A stretch of 64,000 nt of DNA from Halobacillus locisalis (GTDB lineage Bacteria; Bacillota; Bacilli; Bacillales; Halobacillaceae): the NCBI RefSeq assembly GCF_013694105.1, contig NZ_JACEFG010000002.1, positions 62,001 through 126,000 on the forward strand, read 5' to 3'. Of this stretch, positions 52,758-61,806 are shown in pieces (the first letter of the stretch is position 1; every line of letters begins with the position of its first letter). A program made the translations under genes and the position numbers. Below the pieces are notes generated by a model, which saw only the letters and a program-made list of their open reading frames with translations, did no database searches and was not told the origin of the DNA.

Positions 52758-54287
52758 TTAACTACGGATCAAGTGGTCGAATGCGCCAAGGGCGGCATTC
52801 GCACCGTCACCCATAGAAATGATGATCTGATTGTTCGGGCTGTCTGTACAGTCTCCTGCTGCATACACGCCAGGAACACTTGTCGCGCCGTGTTTGTCGA
52901 CGACAATTTCACCTGTGCGGGTACGCTCAACGAAGTCACCTAACCATTCGGTGTTCGGTACAAGACCGATTTGAACGAAGACACCTTCGAGTTCGATGTG
53001 CTTCTCTTCGTTCGTTTGACGATCGACGTACGTGAGACCGTTGACGTTCTCATCACCTGTGATTTCCGTCGTTTGGGCATCGGTGTGAACCGTTACGTTC
53101 GGAAGGCTGTGCAGACGTTTCTGCAAGACTTCGTCGGCTTTCAGTTCAGAACCGAATTCTAAGACTGTGACGTGCTTCACAAGTCCGGCCAAGTCAATCG
53201 CAGCTTCGACACCGGAGTTTCCTCCGCCGATGACGGCGACATCTTTGCCTTCGAATAAAGGACCATCACAGTGCGGGCAGTACGCCACACCCTTGTTCTT
53301 GAACTCTTCTTCGCCCGGTACGCCGATTTGACGCCAGCGAGCTCCGGTTGAAATGATGACACTCTTACTTTTCAGAACGCCCCCATTTTCAAGTTCAAGC
53401 TCGAACAGGTCTTTTTTATTCAAAAGACTCGCGCGTTGAAGGTTCATGATATCGATATCATAGTCTTTGACGTGCTCTTCAAGACTTGCGACCATCTTCG
53501 GTCCTTCCGTCTTTTTCACACTGATGAAGTTCTCGATACTCATCGTATCCAGCACCTGACCGCCGAAACGCTCGGCTACGATACCTGTGCGGATGCCTTT
53601 ACGAGCTGTATAGATCGCGGCACTGGAACCAGCTGGTCCGCCACCGACGACAAGTACTTCGTAAGGGTCACGATTGTTGAATTCTTCTGGTCCGGGTTGG
53701 TCCGCGATGTTGCTGACGATCTCTTCAAGCGTCATACGACCGCCGCCGAAGAATTCACCATTCAAGTGTACAGAAGGAACGGCCATGACGTTTTTGTCTT
53801 CTGCTTCTTGTTTGAACGCCGCACCGTCGATCATCGTGTGGGTGATATTCGGGTTCAGGACGCTCATCAAGTTCAGAGCCTGTACAACATCAGGACAGTT
53901 GTGGCAGCTTAAGCTGACATACGTTTCAAAGTGGTATTCGCCACTGATGTTTCTGATCTGCTCGATCATGCTTTGGTCCACTTTCGGTGCACGTCCACTT
54001 GTTTGCAAGAGGGCGAGAACGAGCGACGTAAATTCATGACCTAATGGAACACCCGCAAACGTAATGCCCGTCTCTTCATCGGGGCGGCTTACGCTGAAGC
54101 TTGGCGTTCGTTTCAGTTGAGCTTTTTCAACTTTGATAGAAGAAGACATAGATGCTAGCTCATCTGTAAGAGCTAGCATCTCCTTGGAAACATCGTCCTC
54201 GCTTGCACTGACTTTCAGTACAACGTCACCTTCCATCATTTGAAGATATTGGTTTAATTGTGACTTAATTTGTGCATCAAGAACCAT
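52758..54287 (-). CDS. ahpF: Alkyl hydroperoxide reductase subunit F
   Basis: 509 residues: N-terminal double thioredoxin fold with redox CxxC in [11 protein letters not shown] (about residue 128), FAD domain ([19 protein letters not shown]) and NADH domain with the thioredoxin-reductase-like CxxC in [10 protein letters not shown]. Passes electrons from NADH to AhpC. 12 bp downstream of ahpC on the same strand. ATG with AAGGAGTGG. Confidence 0.97.
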   Translation of the reverse strand: MVLDAQIKSQLNQYLQMMEGDVVLKVSASEDDVSKEMLALTDELASMSSSIKVEKAQLKRTPSFSVSRPDEETGITFAGVPLGHEFTSLVLALLQTSGRAPKVDQSMIEQIRNISGEYHFETYVSLSCHNCPDVVQALNLMSVLNPNITHTMIDGAAFKQEAEDKNVMAVPSVHLNGEFFGGGRMTLEEIVSNIADQPGPEEFNNRDPYEVLVVGGGPAGSSAAIYTARKGIRTGIVAERFGGQVLDTMSIENFISVKKTEGPKMVASLEEHVKDYDIDIMNLQRASLLNKKDLFELELENGGVLKSKSVIISTGARWRQIGVPGEEEFKNKGVAYCPHCDGPLFEGKDVAVIGGGNSGVEAAIDLAGLVKHVTVLEFGSELKADEVLQKRLHSLPNVTVHTDAQTTEITGDENVNGLTYVDRQTNEEKHIELEGVFVQIGLVPNTEWLGDFVERTRTGEIVVDKHGATSVPGVYAAGDCTDSPNNQIIISMGDGANAALGAFDHLIRS

Positions 54288-54299
54288 TTATTCCACTCC

Positions 54300-54863
54300 T
54301 TAAATTTTACCTACAAGATCAAGGCTTGGTGTAAGGGTATCTGTTCCTTCTTCCCATTTCGCCGGGCAAACTTCGCCTGGGTTAGAACGAACATATTGGG
54401 CTGCTTTGATTTTACCTACAAGGTTGTCCGCGTCACGGCCGATGCCGCCTGCGTTGATTTCAACGGTTTGGATGACGCCGTCTGGATCGATGATGAATGT
54501 ACCACGATCAGCTAGACCAGACTCTTCATCTAGTACGTCGAAGTTACGAGAAATCTGCTGAGATGGGTCACCGATCATCGCGTATTCGATCTTGTTGATT
54601 TTTTCAGAGCTATCGTGCCAGCCTTTGTGTACGAAGTGCGTATCTGTAGAAACAGAGAATACCTCAACGCCTAGTTCTTTCAGCGCGTCATAGTTGTTTT
54701 GAAGATCTTCAAGTTCTGTCGGGCAGACGAAAGAGAAGTCTGCTGGATAGAAGCATACAACGCTCCATTGACCTTTCATGCTTTCTTCGCTTACATCGAT
54801 GAATTCACCGTTTTTGAACGCTTTTGCTTGGAATGGTTGTACTTCTTTACCGATTAAAGACAT
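54300..54863 (-). CDS. ahpC: Peroxiredoxin AhpC
   Basis: 187 residues, full length. Peroxidatic Cys47 in [14 protein letters not shown] and resolving Cys in [11 protein letters not shown] (about residue 168). Typical 2-Cys peroxiredoxin reduced by AhpF. First gene of ahpCF, with a PerR-type box upstream. ATG after AGGAGGA. Confidence 0.98.
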   Translation of the reverse strand: MSLIGKEVQPFQAKAFKNGEFIDVSEESMKGQWSVVCFYPADFSFVCPTELEDLQNNYDALKELGVEVFSVSTDTHFVHKGWHDSSEKINKIEYAMIGDPSQQISRNFDVLDEESGLADRGTFIIDPDGVIQTVEINAGGIGRDADNLVGKIKAAQYVRSNPGEVCPAKWEEGTDTLTPSLDLVGKI

Positions 54864-54921
54864 AATAAAAATCCTCCTGTGTATGGTTGATTCTGCCTCT
54901 CTATAAATAGGAAGCAGTTAT

Positions 54922-54936
54922 TTATAATAATTCTAA
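54922..54936. promoter_or_regulatory. PerR box upstream of ahpCF
   Basis: TTATAATAATTCTAA matches the PerR consensus TTATAATNATTATAA at all but one position, about 60 bp before ahpC. Indicates derepression by peroxide. It sits between divergent genes. Confidence 0.75.
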
Positions 54937-55210
54937 TACAATAAATATTATTAAATAAAAGTCGGAGTTTGTCAACACGTTCACAAACTTATCTCTAACC
55001 CTCATCTATTTTGTCGAATATTGAGGACATGAGAAAAACTCACAATTTTCATTATACAACCGATGCGGAGAGGAATCTAATGATATGGACATGATGAAAC
55101 ACATCCTATATATAGTGTTGCCCGAAAATACTCATAGTCAGTCTTTAGACATCGTGATAAACTTCAAACAAAGACCAATGAGAACGCTACCATTAGAAAA
55201 GAGGATAATT

Positions 55211-56575
55211 ATGATTTCGATATTGGATCAATACCGTGATAGTATATTTGAAACGTTTTTCGGTAACGTGGACCATTGCATTGTCATCGTCGACCGTGAG
55301 GGAAGGATTTCATACTTGAACGAAGGTTACTGCCGTTTCTTAGGTGTCGAAAAGGAGGCTTGTGTCGGTAAGCACGTCACAGACGTGATAGAGAACAGCC
55401 GGATGCATATCGTCGCTGAAACAGGGGAGCAGGAAATGGCGGACCTCCAACACATCAACGGCGACTATATGATTGCGAACCGGATTCCCCTGCAGTCGGA
55501 TGATGAGGTCGTTGGAGCGCTTGGCATGGTCTTGTTCCGCGATACGGACGAGTGGAAGATCATGAACAGTCGCATCAAGGACCTTCTCCTTGAGCTCGAG
55601 GCGTATCGTACCCAAATGCAGAAGCAGAACGGAACGAAGTATTCGCTGCATGATATCATCAGCAGTTCTCCCGAGATCTCTCACGTGAAAGAAAAGGTTA
55701 AGAAAACCGCGCATAGTGACGTCTCGGTATTGTTACGTGGGGAAAGTGGGACAGGCAAAGAGTTGTTTGCCCACAGCATTCACCACCTGAGTGAACGCAG
55801 TACGAAGCCTTTCGTCAAAGTGAACTGTGCCGCCATTCCAAATGACTTGATTGAAGCGGAATTGTTCGGTTATGAAGAAGGGGCTTTTACCGGGGCGAAA
55901 AAAGGCGGCAAGCGTGGAAAATTCCAAATGGCTCATGGTGGCACGCTGTTTCTCGATGAAATCGGTGATATGCCAATGCACGCGCAAGTGAAGATTTTAC
56001 GTGTCTTGCAGGAAGGGGAAGTTGAAGCGGTAGGGAGCGAATCGACAGAGCTGATCGATGTGCGGATCATTGCGGCAACGAATCAGCAGCTTGAGAAGTT
56101 GATTGAAGAGAATCGCTTCCGTGAGGACTTGTATTATCGTATCAACGTCGTGCCAATTCAGATTCCTCCATTGAGAGAGCGAGGAGATGATATTCGGGTG
56201 TTGGCGAAGTATTTTGTGCAAAAAGCGGCCGATCGCATCGGGAAGCGGATCACCGGTATCGATGAAGCGGTGTATGACGTGCTGCAGCGCTATTCCTGGC
56301 CGGGAAACATCCGTGAGCTAGAGAACACACTGGAGTCGGCGGTTCACCTGACGGATGAGAGCTTCATCGGGATGGATGACTTACCTGGGCACATTCAGCC
56401 GGAATCGTCGATTTTTCAAGAACAAGAAAATTTAAAGCAGATTTTAGAAAAAACGGAGAAACAGACGATCGAACGAACGCTGAACCGAACGGATGGGGAT
56501 AAATCAAAGGCAGCGGAGTGGCTCGGTATCGGGAAGTCGAGTTTATATGAAAAAATTAAAAAATATGATCTGTAG
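55211..56575 (+). CDS. Sigma-54-dependent activator with PAS domain
   Basis: 454 residues from ATG 55211 (MISILDQYRDSIFETFF), chosen for AGAGGA upstream; the longer frame from 55085 has no ribosome site. PAS sensor (about 15-120), AAA+ domain with Walker A RGESGTGKE, the sigma-54 loop EGAFTGAKKGG and LFLDEIGD (Walker B), and a Fis-type HTH at the C-terminus (KSKAAEWLGIGKSSLYEKI). Directly upstream of the sigma-54 promoter of the hydroxybutyrate operon, its presumed target. Confidence 0.95.
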   Translation: MISILDQYRDSIFETFFGNVDHCIVIVDREGRISYLNEGYCRFLGVEKEACVGKHVTDVIENSRMHIVAETGEQEMADLQHINGDYMIANRIPLQSDDEVVGALGMVLFRDTDEWKIMNSRIKDLLLELEAYRTQMQKQNGTKYSLHDIISSSPEISHVKEKVKKTAHSDVSVLLRGESGTGKELFAHSIHHLSERSTKPFVKVNCAAIPNDLIEAELFGYEEGAFTGAKKGGKRGKFQMAHGGTLFLDEIGDMPMHAQVKILRVLQEGEVEAVGSESTELIDVRIIAATNQQLEKLIEENRFREDLYYRINVVPIQIPPLRERGDDIRVLAKYFVQKAADRIGKRITGIDEAVYDVLQRYSWPGNIRELENTLESAVHLTDESFIGMDDLPGHIQPESSIFQEQENLKQILEKTEKQTIERTLNRTDGDKSKAAEWLGIGKSSLYEKIKKYDL

Positions 56576-56580
56576 CGTCA

Positions 56581-56695
56581 TTCCAGAAATCCGGAAAGTC
56601 ATTCCGAGATGCTGGAATGGCTCTTTTTTTGTTGTGAAGACGGGGTTTCGCCCAATTTAATGTAAGCGTTATCATTAAAATTCCAGAATCCTGAA
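56581..56695 (+). promoter_or_regulatory. Candidate enhancer sites for the sigma-54 activator
   Basis: Two TTCC-N8-GGAA dyads, TTCCAGAAATCCGGAA (56581-56596) and TTCCGAGATGCTGGAA (56602-56617), start exactly 21 bp apart within a 21-bp direct repeat of GTCATTCC. A related TTCCAGAATCCTGAA lies at 56681-56695. All are 50-170 bp upstream of the -24/-12 promoter. Confidence 0.6.
56597..56630 (+). terminator. Terminator of the activator gene
   Basis: Stem AGTCATTCC/GGAATGGCT with an 8-nt loop and T run. It physically overlaps the second candidate enhancer dyad. Confidence 0.75.
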
Positions 56696-56747
56696 ATCCA
56701 TTCTGACCCTGAAAAAGAAAAACCCTTTCATCACGCTGAATTTCAAG

Positions 56748-56765
56748 TTGGCATGATTCTTGCAT
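56748..56765 (+). promoter_or_regulatory. Sigma-54 (-24/-12) promoter
   Basis: TTGGCATGATTCTTGCAT: GG at 56750-56751 and GC at 56762-56763, with the required 12-bp phasing and the TTGCA element. Transcription should start near 56775. Confidence 0.88.
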
Positions 56766-56792
56766 GTAGAAGGTGAAGGGAGCGTGAAGAAT

Positions 56793-57488
56793 ATGAAAAC
56801 CATTTATACATCATTTCAGGAAGCAGTAAAAAGAATAGAAGACTACTCCACGATTATGGTCGGGGGGTTCGGTCTAGTCGGGATCCCGGAGAACCTTATC
56901 AAAGCCCTTGTGGAGTCAGAGGTGAAGCATTTGACCGTCATTTCAAACAACTGTGGCGTTGATGACTGGGGACTTGGTCTTCTTCTTAAAAATAAACAGA
57001 TCGATAAAATGATTGGCTCGTATGTCGGGGAGAACAAAGAATTTGAACGACAAGTGCTTGAGGGGGAGCTTGAAGTCGAGCTCACCCCACAAGGGACTTT
57101 GGCTGAACGAATCCGTGCAGGTGGCGCAGGCATTCCGGCTTTTTACACACCAGCAGGCGTCGGAACACCGATTGCGGAAGGGAAAGAAGTCCGTTCATTC
57201 GATGGTAAAGAGTATTTGCTGCAAACAGGACTGACAGCGGACTATAGCTTCGTTCGGGCAGCGAAAGGTGATCGTTACGGAAATTTGATCTACAACAAAA
57301 CGGCCCGCAACTTTAATCCGATGATCGCGACCGCAGGAAAGGTCACCATCGCGGAAGTAGAGGCGTTGGTAGAGCCAGAGGAAATGAATCCAGATCATAT
57401 TCATACACCGGGCATTTACGTCCAAGGCTTGATTGAAGGGATTCAGGAGAAACGAATTGAACGACTGACAGTAAGACAAGAAGCGTAA
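56793..57488 (+). CDS. scoA: 3-oxoacid CoA-transferase subunit A
   Basis: 231 residues from ATG 56793 ([12 protein letters not shown]). In-frame starts at 56760 and 56784 are rejected: the first precedes the predicted transcript start and the second overlaps the AAGGGAG site. [15 protein letters not shown] carries the CoA-transferase GGFG motif. Transfers CoA from succinyl-CoA to acetoacetate with ScoB. First gene of a sigma-54 operon scoAB, dehydrogenase, thiolase, permease. Confidence 0.95.
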   Translation: MKTIYTSFQEAVKRIEDYSTIMVGGFGLVGIPENLIKALVESEVKHLTVISNNCGVDDWGLGLLLKNKQIDKMIGSYVGENKEFERQVLEGELEVELTPQGTLAERIRAGGAGIPAFYTPAGVGTPIAEGKEVRSFDGKEYLLQTGLTADYSFVRAAKGDRYGNLIYNKTARNFNPMIATAGKVTIAEVEALVEPEEMNPDHIHTPGIYVQGLIEGIQEKRIERLTVRQEA

Positions 57489-57504
57489 ATAAGGAGGAAT
57501 GACA

Positions 57505-58179
57505 ATGGCAGTCCAATTAGATAAAGCGTTAACGAGAGAGAAGATAGCGAAACGAGCAGAACGTGAAATTGAGAGCGGTTACTACGTCAATTTAGGAATC
57601 GGAATCCCGACGATGGTCGCGAATTTCATTCAAGAACAGAAAGAAATTGTCCTTCAATCAGAGAATGGATTGCTCGGCATCGGGCGTTCCCCGTATGAGG
57701 ATGAAGTCGACCCAGATTTGATCAATGCAGGAAAAGAAACGGTCACCGCAGCCCCAGGTGCCTCGTATTGCAGCAGTGCTGAATCGTTTGCGATGATCCG
57801 CGGTGAGCATCTTGACCTCGCGATCCTTGGCGGCATGGAAGTAGCGGAGAACGGAGACCTCGCCAACTGGATGATTCCAGGCAAAATGATCAAAGGTATG
57901 GGCGGGGCGATGGATATCGTCCACGGAGCGAAGAAAATCGTCATCATCATGGATCACGTCAATAAGCACGGGGCACCGAAGATTTTAAAATCTTGTACGC
58001 TGCCTCTGACCGGAAAAGGCGTCGTCGACCGGATCATCACCGATCGTGCTGTCATCGATGTGACAGACGAAGGGCTGGTGCTGGTCGAAGTTGCGGAAGG
58101 ATGGACGGTAGATGAAATCAAAGAGTCCACGGAATCGGATCTTAAGGTAAGTGAATCATTACTCAATACGAGTTATTAG
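57505..58179 (+). CDS. scoB: 3-oxoacid CoA-transferase subunit B
   Basis: 224 residues from ATG 57505 ([12 protein letters not shown]), 7 nt after AAGGAGG; ATG 57499 is too close to that site. [13 protein letters not shown] and the catalytic Glu in SENGLLGIG (about residue 53) mark subunit B. 16 bp downstream of scoA. Confidence 0.96.
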   Translation: MAVQLDKALTREKIAKRAEREIESGYYVNLGIGIPTMVANFIQEQKEIVLQSENGLLGIGRSPYEDEVDPDLINAGKETVTAAPGASYCSSAESFAMIRGEHLDLAILGGMEVAENGDLANWMIPGKMIKGMGGAMDIVHGAKKIVIIMDHVNKHGAPKILKSCTLPLTGKGVVDRIITDRAVIDVTDEGLVLVEVAEGWTVDEIKESTESDLKVSESLLNTSY

Positions 58180-58192
58180 GGAGGAATCATCG

Positions 58193-58969
58193 ATGGTAGA
58201 AAATAAAATCGTTTTTATTACAGGAGCGGCGAGTGGAATCGGCTATGAAATCGGCACCGAATTCGCTCGCAAAGGCGCGAAGGTCGCCCTAAGCGATATT
58301 AACGAAGAAAAAGTGAAAGAAGCAGCCGATCAGTTGAAAGCAGAAGGCCATGACTGTATCGGACTAGCCGCAGACGTTACGAAGGAAGAGCAACTGCAAT
58401 CGGCGATTGATCAGACGGTCGAAACATATGGACGCCTGGATGTACTCATTAATAACGCAGGGCTTCAACATGTCGCTTCGATTGAAGAATTTCCAACAGA
58501 GAAGTTCGAATTTATAACGAAAGTGATGCTCGTCGCACCGTTTATGGCGACGAAACACGTCTTTCCGATTATGAAAAAGCAAGGGTTCGGTCGCATCATC
58601 AACATGGCGTCGATCAATGGCTTGATCGGTTTTGCCGGGAAATCAGCATACAACAGCTCGAAACACGGCGTGATCGGCTTAACGAAAGTGACGGCGCTTG
58701 AAGGAGCAGCCGACGGAATTACCGTGAACGCGGTTTGCCCAGGCTACGTCGATACGCCGCTTGTACGCAATCAACTGCAGGACTTAGCGAATAACCGCGA
58801 TGTGTCCTTGGATCAAGTGCTAGAAGATGTCATTTATCCGCTCGTGCCACAGAAACGCCTGCTGTCGGTTCAGGAAGTCGCGGATTACACCCTGTTTCTA
58901 GCAAGCGACCAAGCGCGAGGCGTTACCGGACAAGCAGTCGTCATCGACGGCGGCTACACCGCTCAATAA
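58193..58969 (+). CDS. 3-hydroxybutyrate dehydrogenase (SDR family)
   Basis: 258 residues from ATG 58193 (MVENKIVFITGAASGIG) after GGGAGGA; a longer frame into scoB lacks a ribosome site. SDR cofactor motif TGAASGIG, NNAG, and catalytic Ser/Tyr/Lys with YNSSKHG (about 151-157). Oxidises D-3-hydroxybutyrate to acetoacetate, the substrate of ScoAB. Corresponds to B. subtilis YxjF. Confidence 0.92.
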   Translation: MVENKIVFITGAASGIGYEIGTEFARKGAKVALSDINEEKVKEAADQLKAEGHDCIGLAADVTKEEQLQSAIDQTVETYGRLDVLINNAGLQHVASIEEFPTEKFEFITKVMLVAPFMATKHVFPIMKKQGFGRIINMASINGLIGFAGKSAYNSSKHGVIGLTKVTALEGAADGITVNAVCPGYVDTPLVRNQLQDLANNRDVSLDQVLEDVIYPLVPQKRLLSVQEVADYTLFLASDQARGVTGQAVVIDGGYTAQ

Positions 58970-58984
58970 AAAGGAGGAAAATCT

Positions 58985-60160
58985 ATGAAACCTGTTTATA
59001 TCTTAGAAGGAGCCCGTACCCCATTTGGTAGTTTCGGAGGGGCATTGAAAGACGTCGACCCGACCACACTTGCGGTCACCGCGAGCACAGAAGCGATCAA
59101 GCGGAGTGGCATCGAGGCTGCGGCCATTGATTTTACCGTAATGGGAAACGTCATTCATTCGGCGAAAAATGCTCCCTATCTCGCTAGACATATTTCCTTG
59201 AAGTCCGGCGTTCCGATGGAGAGTCCGGCTCTTGCGGTGAACCGATTGTGCGGATCCGGCATGCAGTCCGTCATTTCAGCCGCTCAATCCATCCAACTTG
59301 GGGAAGGCTCGGTCGCGCTTGCCGGCGGGGTCGATAGTATGAGTCTTGCTCCGTTCGCGCTTCACGGCAGTCGTTTCGGAACAAAGCTCGCTACACCGCA
59401 GATGGACGATATGCTGTGGGCCGCTTTGACCGATGAGTATATCGGAGCGGGCATGGGGGTGACCGCTGAGAATCTATCGGAGAAATACGAGATTTCAAGA
59501 GAAGCGCAAGATGAGTATGCCGTGGTCAGTCACAAGCGCGCAGCGGACGCTAGGAAAGAAGGTCGTTTTGCGGAAGAAATCGCACCTGTAGAAGTAAAAA
59601 CGAGAAAAGGAACCGTGACCGTCGACCAGGATGAGCACATCCGGGAAGACACGAATGCGGAAACGCTCGCGAAACTTCGTCCGGCTTTTCGGAAAGAAGG
59701 AAGCGTGACAGGTGGAAATGCGAGTGGCATCAATGATGGTGCCGGAGCGGTCATCCTTGCCAGTGAAGTTTTTGTAAACGATTACAATAAACAGCCGATC
59801 GCTAAAATTCATTCGTGGAGTGTGGCCGGCGTCGATCCGAAGTATATGGGTATCGGTCCAGCCCCAGCCATTCGCCAAGCGCTTGATAAAACAGATTTGA
59901 CGCTTGAGGACATGGATTTGATCGAAGTGAACGAAGCGTTCGCTGCCCAATACTTGGCGGTGGAAAAAGAGCTGGGGCTCGACCGCGACAAGGTCAACGT
60001 CAACGGCGGTGCGATCGCACTCGGTCACCCTGTCGGAGCGAGCGGAACACGCGTTTTATATACGTTAGTGAAAGAATTGAAACGACGCGGCCTGAAGTAT
60101 GGTGTCGCCTCCTTATGCATTGGCGGAGGTCAGGGCATCGCGATGGTCGTTGAAGTATAA
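58985..60160 (+). CDS. Acetyl-CoA C-acetyltransferase (thiolase)
   Basis: 391 residues. Acyl-enzyme Cys89 in NRLCGSGMQS, His in GGAIALGHPVGASG and the second Cys in SLCIGGGQG. Cleaves acetoacetyl-CoA to two acetyl-CoA, completing hydroxybutyrate use. A perfect cre consensus lies inside it (59772-59786). 15 bp after the dehydrogenase. Confidence 0.96.
   Translation: MKPVYILEGARTPFGSFGGALKDVDPTTLAVTASTEAIKRSGIEAAAIDFTVMGNVIHSAKNAPYLARHISLKSGVPMESPALAVNRLCGSGMQSVISAAQSIQLGEGSVALAGGVDSMSLAPFALHGSRFGTKLATPQMDDMLWAALTDEYIGAGMGVTAENLSEKYEISREAQDEYAVVSHKRAADARKEGRFAEEIAPVEVKTRKGTVTVDQDEHIREDTNAETLAKLRPAFRKEGSVTGGNASGINDGAGAVILASEVFVNDYNKQPIAKIHSWSVAGVDPKYMGIGPAPAIRQALDKTDLTLEDMDLIEVNEAFAAQYLAVEKELGLDRDKVNVNGGAIALGHPVGASGTRVLYTLVKELKRRGLKYGVASLCIGGGQGIAMVVEV
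59772..59786 (+). promoter_or_regulatory. Intragenic CcpA cre site in thiolase gene
   Basis: TTGTAAACGATTACA matches the cre consensus WTGNAANCGNWNNCW at every position. Position within coding sequence near the 3' half of the operon would suit roadblock repression. Confidence 0.55.
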
Positions 60161-60178
60161 AAAAGGAGGAAATACATC

Positions 60179-61462
60179 ATGTTTGGAATATTACTAGGGC
60201 TCATCACCTTGATGGCCCTTGCCTACTTAGGCTGGTCGATCATCTGGGTCGCCCCGATTGCCGCCGGCGTCGTGGCCGTCACGGGTGGTCTCGATTTGCT
60301 ACCAGCGTACACGGATACATATATGAGCGGGTTTGTGAACTTCGCCAAATCCTGGTTCCCTGTATTCTTACTCGGAGCCATTTTCGGTAAATTAATGGAG
60401 GACACCGGCATGGCCCGCTCTGTCGCCGTTGCCATGACCAAGCTGATCGGAACCAAACGCGCGATTCTCGGCGTACTCGCTTCCGCTGCCGTCTTAACGT
60501 ACGGAGGCGTCAGCTTGTTCGTCGTCGTTTTCGCTGTTTATCCGTTAGCCCTGTCGTTGTTCCGTGAAGCGAACATCAGCCGCAAACTGATCCCGGCAAC
60601 CGTCGCACTCGGTGCCTTCACCTTCACGATGACGGCCCTACCAGGTTCCCCGCAAATCCAGAACCTGATCCCGATGGACTACTTTGAAACCGATGCGATG
60701 GCAGCCCCTGTCATGGGCATCATCGCCGCCGTCATTATGGGTGTCGGAGGCTACCTTTACTTGCGTTACCGCGAGAAAAAACTCGTCGCCCAAGGGGAAG
60801 TGTTTGTTGAACCGAAAGAGGAGAATCAAGCGGAAGGGGAAGAGCACGTTCCGAACTTCATGCTATCCCTGCTTCCGTTACTAACCGTCTTATTGACGCT
60901 GAACTTATTAAACTTTGATATTGTCACGTCCTTGATTTCCGGTATCGTCTTGATCATGCTGCTGAACGTCACGAAGTTCAAGCGCTTCGTTCCATCTATT
61001 AACGGCGGCGCAAACGGTTCCGTCATTGCCATCATCAATACGTCCGCAGCTGTCGGTTTCGGTACCGTCGTCCGCGAAGTACCCGGCTTCCAGAACTTGA
61101 CCCAGCTTCTTATGGGCATCAAAGGGAACCCCCTCATTTCAGAAGCGATCGCCGTCAACGTGCTTGCCGGTGCCACTGGCTCAGCTTCTGGCGGAATGGG
61201 AATTGCCTTGGAAGCGTTAGGCTCGAAGTATTATGAAATCGCCATGAATACCGGCATCAGCCCAGAAGCCTTCCACCGGATCGCATCGCTTTCCTCCGGC
61301 GGACTCGATGCTCTGCCACACAACGGAGCGGTCCTGACGCTATTTGCGATTACCGGCATGACGCACAAGGACAGTTACAAGGAAATCTTTGTCGTAGCCG
61401 TCCTGATTCCAGTCATCTCGGTGGCTGTCGTCATCTTACTGAACACGATTGGTATTTTATAA
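60179..61462 (+). CDS. GntP family permease (hydroxybutyrate/gluconate type)
   Basis: 427 residues, about twelve membrane helices. TALPGSPQIQNLIPMDYF and the GSASGGMGIALEALG region match the GntP/YxjC group. As the last gene of the hydroxybutyrate operon it probably imports 3-hydroxybutyrate or acetoacetate; B. subtilis yxjC sits with scoAB and yxjF. ATG after AAAAGGAGG. Confidence 0.9.
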   Translation: MFGILLGLITLMALAYLGWSIIWVAPIAAGVVAVTGGLDLLPAYTDTYMSGFVNFAKSWFPVFLLGAIFGKLMEDTGMARSVAVAMTKLIGTKRAILGVLASAAVLTYGGVSLFVVVFAVYPLALSLFREANISRKLIPATVALGAFTFTMTALPGSPQIQNLIPMDYFETDAMAAPVMGIIAAVIMGVGGYLYLRYREKKLVAQGEVFVEPKEENQAEGEEHVPNFMLSLLPLLTVLLTLNLLNFDIVTSLISGIVLIMLLNVTKFKRFVPSINGGANGSVIAIINTSAAVGFGTVVREVPGFQNLTQLLMGIKGNPLISEAIAVNVLAGATGSASGGMGIALEALGSKYYEIAMNTGISPEAFHRIASLSSGGLDALPHNGAVLTLFAITGMTHKDSYKEIFVVAVLIPVISVAVVILLNTIGIL

Positions 61463-61470
61463 ACTTTTGG

Positions 61471-61503
61471 AAGCAGTCCTCTCGTTAGTGGAGAGGGCTG
61501 CTT
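61471..61503 (+). terminator. Hairpin at the end of the hydroxybutyrate operon
   Basis: 13-bp stem AAGCAGTCCTCTC/GAGAGGGCTGCTT with one T-G pair and a 7-nt loop; the T tract is poor. Confidence 0.6.
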
Positions 61504-61518
61504 ATGTGTTGATGCGAT

Positions 61519-61663
61519 CTCTGCCGTTTTTTCAGTAGGGAGGGTGTAAAACCGCGTTGATCACCTCCCTCACGTCGATTTCCACTGGAGAACGCACCAA
61601 AAATCGTCGTGAAGACGCCTCTCACGACCGTTTTGCAAGCGCATGCTCCAAGAAACGGTAGAG
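61519..61663. repeat. Small palindromic element between permease and GGDEF genes
   Basis: Ends CTCTGCCGTTTTTT (61519-61532) and AAGAAACGGTAGAG (61650-61663) are inverted repeats with two mismatches; inner dyads include AGGGAGG/CCTCCCT and TCGTGA/TCACGA. No gene in 61504-61806. May be a decayed palindromic repeat unit. Confidence 0.4.
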
Positions 61664-61806
61664 AGCACAGGGGCAGATCATAAGATGAGGTGGCATTCTC
61701 AACTTGATAAGGTCTACCCTTCTATTATTTTTCAAAAAAATCAACCATTAGTTATAATGTCCTATGCTAAAATAATAGATACACTGAAACGGTTGGAGGG
61801 TTGCGG

